Source: Kocuria marina (GTDB taxonomy: Bacteria; Actinomycetota; Actinomycetes; Actinomycetales; Micrococcaceae). Taken from it: DNA of 64,000 nt. Below the pieces are notes generated by a model. The model was not told the origin of the DNA. It saw nothing but the letters and a program-made list of their open reading frames with translations, and ran no database searches. Both the position numbers and the translations under genes were made by a program. The stretch is taken from NCBI RefSeq assembly GCF_000786655.1, contig NZ_JROM01000045.1, forward strand, positions 62,001 to 126,000, written 5' to 3'. Positions 61,026 through 64,000 of the stretch are shown here, one piece after another; the stretch's first letter is position 1; every line of letters starts with the position of its first letter.

Positions 61026-62686
61026 GGGACGACCTCCTCGGCGGGCGAGGGGCTCAGACCCAGGGCGGCGTCCACGATCTCGAGTGCCGTGAGGCGTGAG
61101 GCGTGGGCCTGCAGGGAGTGGTCCAGGGCGGGCACGTGGGCCACCCTGATCCGGCGACCCTGGCGCTGCAACCGGGCCAGGCCCTCCTCCCCGCGTTCCT
61201 GTTGGAACAGCAGACCGTCCTCCGGCCCGAAGTAGAACGTGACCTCGGCACCCCGGGACGCGTACTCCATGACCACCTCGGGCACGTTGGGGATGTTGCG
61301 CCGGCCCAGCACGAGCCACGCGATGTACGGCATGCGGCGGCGCACCCGGTCCTTGGCGCGCGTGCGCCAGCTCGTGGTGACCTCCACATCGCTCATGGTG
61401 CGCAGCTGTTCCAGCACGGCGTCCACGTCCCAGTTGCGGTAGAGCTTGTCGTAGTAGCTCTCCGCCGCGCGCCACGCCACGTTGTTGAGCACCACGCGAG
61501 TGGTCATGGCGCTCGTGGGCGGGGCCATCGCGACCAGCCAGCCGCCCACGCACAGCCCCACCCCGGTGACCTTCTCCCCGGTGCGCTCGGCCAGCCACGC
61601 GGCACCCACGTTCAGGTCCGCCACGCCCTGCCCCGTGTACGGGTTGATGTCCTTGACCTCGTCCAGGCCGGCGGCGTCACCGCAGTGGTGGCGCTCGATG
61701 CGCAACGCGGGGACACCGCGGGCGGCGAGTCGGCGTGCCTGCACGGTCCACAGCCCCGTGGGCCCGTCCTTGGGGTCCGCGGACGGCGGTGCGAGCACCA
61801 CCGCGCCCGCCCCGGTGCCGTCGCAGCCCACGGGGTGGGTGTAGGAAGCGGGCAAGTGGTCCGGGCCCAGCTCCAGCAGGTCCTCCTGGACCTGCGCGCC
61901 GAACTCCGCCACGTGGAAGCGCGCGGTCGCCGTGGGACGCCAGCCGCTCACGTCCACCCAGTCCTCCCTGTGGGACGTGGTGGGGACGGAATCGTCCAGT
62001 CGACCCACGAGGGCGGCGATCGCCTCCGGGCTCGCCTTCGCGTAGATCGCGGCCACGCCGTATAACTTCTTGGCGATGCGCCGGTCCTCCTCGCGCACCG
62101 TGATCAGACCCGGGGTCTTCATCTTGCGGGGATCCGGTAGGGCGCGGATGGCCGCGGCTTCGGCGTCGGTGAAGTGTGTGCCGCCGATCTCCACGCCGTC
62201 GGGGACCTCGGGCGGCAGGATCAACCCGCTCGTGCGCCGCAGGCCCGTGTACTGGCGCATGTAGACGGCGCCCGAGACCGGTTCCCACAGCACGCGCCGA
62301 TCGAACGGCAGGGGTGAGGTCGCGAGCACACCCGCACCGATGCGCAGCCCGATCCCGTGCACGGGCAGATCAGGTCCTACGAGCTCCCGCGCGGCACGGT
62401 GGGCCACCGCGAGGTCCTCGTGCCACACCTCGAGCGGGTTGCTCAGAACCGGACGCGCACCGGATTCGGAGGTCCCGCTCCACGCCAGGCGGATCACGAG
62501 CCACCCGGATTCCGCGGCGCGCGCGGCCACGAGGCGCATGCTGCGGTGACTCACGACCTCCTCGCGCGCCAAGGCCGGCGCCACGATCACGGCGCCGCGC
62601 ACACGATCGTCCGCGGGGCCGTGGACCCACGCGTGGATGGTGTGGTCGTGGTCCGTCAAGAAAGTTGCCTGCCCGGCAATACGCAT
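61013..62686 (-). CDS. Tandem double alpha/beta-hydrolase, paralogue B
   Basis: 557 residues, first gene of the operon. First half: AVIVAPALAREEVVSHRSMR, WLVIRLAWSGTSES and VHGIGLRIGAGVLA, in which the elbow Ser is replaced by Arg (GLRIG), so this half is probably not catalytic. Second half: AVVLAPPSADPKDGPTGLW, VTGVGLCVGGWLVAM with Cys at the elbow (GLCVG), and VPALDHSLQAHASR with the likely His. A Cys nucleophile suits thioester or thioacyl transfer. Start ATG 62686 with GGGGGAG; paralogous to 51131-52879. Confidence 0.72.
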   Translation of the reverse strand: MRIAGQATFLTDHDHTIHAWVHGPADDRVRGAVIVAPALAREEVVSHRSMRLVAARAAESGWLVIRLAWSGTSESGARPVLSNPLEVWHEDLAVAHRAARELVGPDLPVHGIGLRIGAGVLATSPLPFDRRVLWEPVSGAVYMRQYTGLRRTSGLILPPEVPDGVEIGGTHFTDAEAAAIRALPDPRKMKTPGLITVREEDRRIAKKLYGVAAIYAKASPEAIAALVGRLDDSVPTTSHREDWVDVSGWRPTATARFHVAEFGAQVQEDLLELGPDHLPASYTHPVGCDGTGAGAVVLAPPSADPKDGPTGLWTVQARRLAARGVPALRIERHHCGDAAGLDEVKDINPYTGQGVADLNVGAAWLAERTGEKVTGVGLCVGGWLVAMAPPTSAMTTRVVLNNVAWRAAESYYDKLYRNWDVDAVLEQLRTMSDVEVTTSWRTRAKDRVRRRMPYIAWLVLGRRNIPNVPEVVMEYASRGAEVTFYFGPEDGLLFQQERGEEGLARLQRQGRRIRVAHVPALDHSLQAHASRLTALEIVDAALGLSPSPAEEVVPCAV

Positions 62687-63210
62687 GAAATCTCCCCCAG
62701 TTCTGCTCCGCTGCGCCTCAGCCGCGCCCCTTCGCACGTCCCCCCGTGGCGATGGGTGCCCTCTCGAAGACCGGGCCCCACCCCGAAGTGCGGATCGATG
62801 CCCCGAACTCCGCGTCACTTCCGCGTTCCCCCGCGGGAGTCGTGCATGTTTGCACTCATAAAGCATAGCCAGGGAGACACCGGTCGTGACCGAGATTACC
62901 GTCCCCTAATGTGTGGTTTTACATCAAGATCACTGTTTTTCGCGCTCCCACCTGAGGTGATACCCACGTGTACCTATATGAGCCCACACAGAATTGTCAC
63001 CACTGTGGTGTTAGGTGCTTGTGCACAGGATTATGATGGCAAACGTCGGGACACGCGGGATTCGTGTTTCGGCGACATTCACCGCTCCCGGTGGGACAGC
63101 CATGAGGCATTGCTGCACCACGTGGCGCGGAGGCGGACTGGGGAAGTCCGCCCATTCGGGAAAAGCGGCAGCGGCTGAGCTGTTCCGCTTTTCATGGGGG
63201 AGGAGATAGC
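62687..63210. other. Large divergent regulatory spacer
   Basis: 524 nt between the aminoacyl-carrier operon and the glycosyltransferase gene, with a clearly lower GC centre (about 62850-63060). It holds palindromes CACCTGAGGTG (62949-62959), CACGTG (62965-62970) and CACCACTGTGGTG (62998-63010), and a TTATGAT box near 63031 that could serve the plus-strand gene; TATGCTTT on the minus strand (62860-62867) could serve the operon. No gene or known riboswitch. Confidence 0.55.
62949..63010. promoter_or_regulatory. Paired CACC...GGTG palindromes
   Basis: CACCTGAGGTG and CACCACTGTGGTG, 39 nt apart, are perfect odd palindromes sharing CACC/GGTG ends; likely operators for a dimeric regulator of the divergent promoters. 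Confidence 0.4.
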
Positions 63211-64000
63211 GTGGCAGCACGCGTCCTGATCATCGGACTCAACTATTCACCGGAACACACGGGCATCGCCCCGTACACCGCCGGCATGGCTCGCGCGCTG
63301 CGCGAGGAGGGATGGGACGCCCGGGTCATCACGGGTCTCCCGCACTACCCGCAGTGGCGCGTCCACGAAGGGTATTCGCACCGCCGCGCCGCGCACGAGG
63401 AGATCGACGGTGTACCCGTCCTGCGCGTGCCGCATCCCGTTCCCCACGACGCCGGACAGCTGCGCCGGCTGGGGATGGAGATCGTCTTCGGCCTGCGTGC
63501 CGCGACCGCCGCGTGGGGCGATCCCGACGCCGTCGTGGTCGTGAGCCCCGCCCTGTTCTCGTCCGCGATCGTGCGGGTGCGCGCCGCACTGAGCCGCACC
63601 CCGGTGATCGCGTGGGTGCAGGACATCTACACCGCCGGGCTCACCGAGACCGGCGCGGCGAGCGGACCCGTGGCGCGCGTCATGCGCGGCATCGAGAGCA
63701 CCTTCCTGCGCTCGTGCCAGGGGGTGGTCGTGATCCACGACCGCTTCTCAGACTATCTGCGCCGCGAGATGGCCGTGCCCACGCGCCGGATCAGCACCGT
63801 GCGCAATTGGACCCACATCTCCCAGACCCCCTCGGTGGACACCGACGAACTGCGGCGCCGCTTCGGGTGGGGCGCGGGCGACGTCGTCGTCCTGCACACG
63901 GGCAACATGGGGGCCAAACAGGACCTCGCGAACGTCGCCGCGGCCGCGGACGTGGCCGAGCGCACGGGAGCGCCGCTGCGGTTCGTACTCGTGGGCGGCG
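63211..64000 (+). CDS. WcaI-like glycosyltransferase (GT4), cut by right window edge
   Basis: 263 residues visible. RVLIIGLNYSPEHTGIAPYT, ARVITGLPHYPQWRVHEGYS, VIAWVQDIYTAGL and the start of the C-terminal domain (VVVLHTGNMGAKQDLANVA) match the WcaI/WcaC-type GT4 enzymes of colanic-acid-like exopolysaccharide loci. GT-B fold, probably transfers a sugar from a nucleotide donor at the membrane. GTG 63211 with GGGGGAGGAG. Suggests that an exopolysaccharide cluster continues to the right. Confidence 0.87.
   Translation, partial: MAARVLIIGLNYSPEHTGIAPYTAGMARALREEGWDARVITGLPHYPQWRVHEGYSHRRAAHEEIDGVPVLRVPHPVPHDAGQLRRLGMEIVFGLRAATAAWGDPDAVVVVSPALFSSAIVRVRAALSRTPVIAWVQDIYTAGLTETGAASGPVARVMRGIESTFLRSCQGVVVIHDRFSDYLRREMAVPTRRISTVRNWTHISQTPSVDTDELRRRFGWGAGDVVVLHTGNMGAKQDLANVAAAADVAERTGAPLRFVLVGG

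Noticed and set aside
62850-63060. Riboswitch in the AT-richer spacer
   Set aside because: No conserved core of a known class (c-di-AMP, cobalamin, TPP, SAM) was recognised; palindromes fit operators better.
1-64000. CRISPR arrays or rRNA genes
   Set aside because: No regularly spaced repeats of 25-40 nt and no rRNA-like sequence were seen.

Overview
The window is very GC-rich, densely packed DNA with frequent GTG starts, ATGA/GTGA gene overlaps and actinobacterial families (DUF2617, DUF2254, DUF808, large NAD-glutamate dehydrogenase). This points to a high-GC actinobacterium. Gene content and codon style resemble Micrococcaceae such as Kocuria; that placement is inference, because no rRNA or other phylogenetic marker is present.

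Layout. 1-11.3 kb is chromosomal housekeeping: a large NAD-glutamate dehydrogenase cut by the left edge, a formate/nitrite channel, a histidine phosphatase, a DUF2382 stress protein, a TPR protein, an aldo/keto reductase, a DUF2617 protein, a thioesterase, a YdcF-type membrane protein and a YdjM-type membrane hydrolase. A tRNA-Leu(CAG) at 11331-11414 and a strong hairpin then precede an accessory island (about 11.5-21.8 kb). The island holds a DDE transposase overlapping a degenerate integrase-like gene, two HTH proteins facing two unknown genes across a GTGCA-box spacer, a complete IS110-family element with a plausible bridge-RNA region and gene scraps on both flanks, a GAF-like membrane protein, a small repeat protein and a DUF3883 nuclease-like protein.

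21.8-34.9 kb is mixed chromosomal content: a secreted LGFP-repeat hydrolase, arylamine N-acetyltransferase, a saccharopine-dehydrogenase-like protein, a DUF808 membrane protein, a MarR regulator divergent from an AhpD-like/pirin/GNAT group, an orphan HsdR-N nuclease-like gene, a methyltransferase, a DUF2254 membrane protein and a lipoprotein. 35.2-42.7 kb is a complete urease system, ureABCEFGD plus a NiCoT nickel permease, with a convergent urea transporter. 43-48.5 kb holds a TauE-type permease and a sugar-acid module: MFS transporter, FadR-type GntR regulator, mannonate/gluconate dehydratase-like enolase and gluconokinase.

48.7-64 kb ends with RlmC-like RNA methyltransferase, a HicA-like-tail protein and an unusual locus. 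One minus-strand operon (62686 to 53042, most junctions 4-nt overlaps) encodes a double alpha/beta-hydrolase, an esterase lipoprotein, a holo-ACP synthase, an acyl carrier protein, an acyl-CoA dehydrogenase, a SerRS-like amino acid:carrier-protein ligase, a DUF1839 protein and a divergent GH2 glycosidase. A paralogue of the double hydrolase faces the operon, and a WcaI-like glycosyltransferase starts divergently at the right edge. I read this as a candidate pathway that loads an amino acid onto a carrier protein, oxidises it and transfers it, possibly to a glycan. It is the most interesting system in the window.
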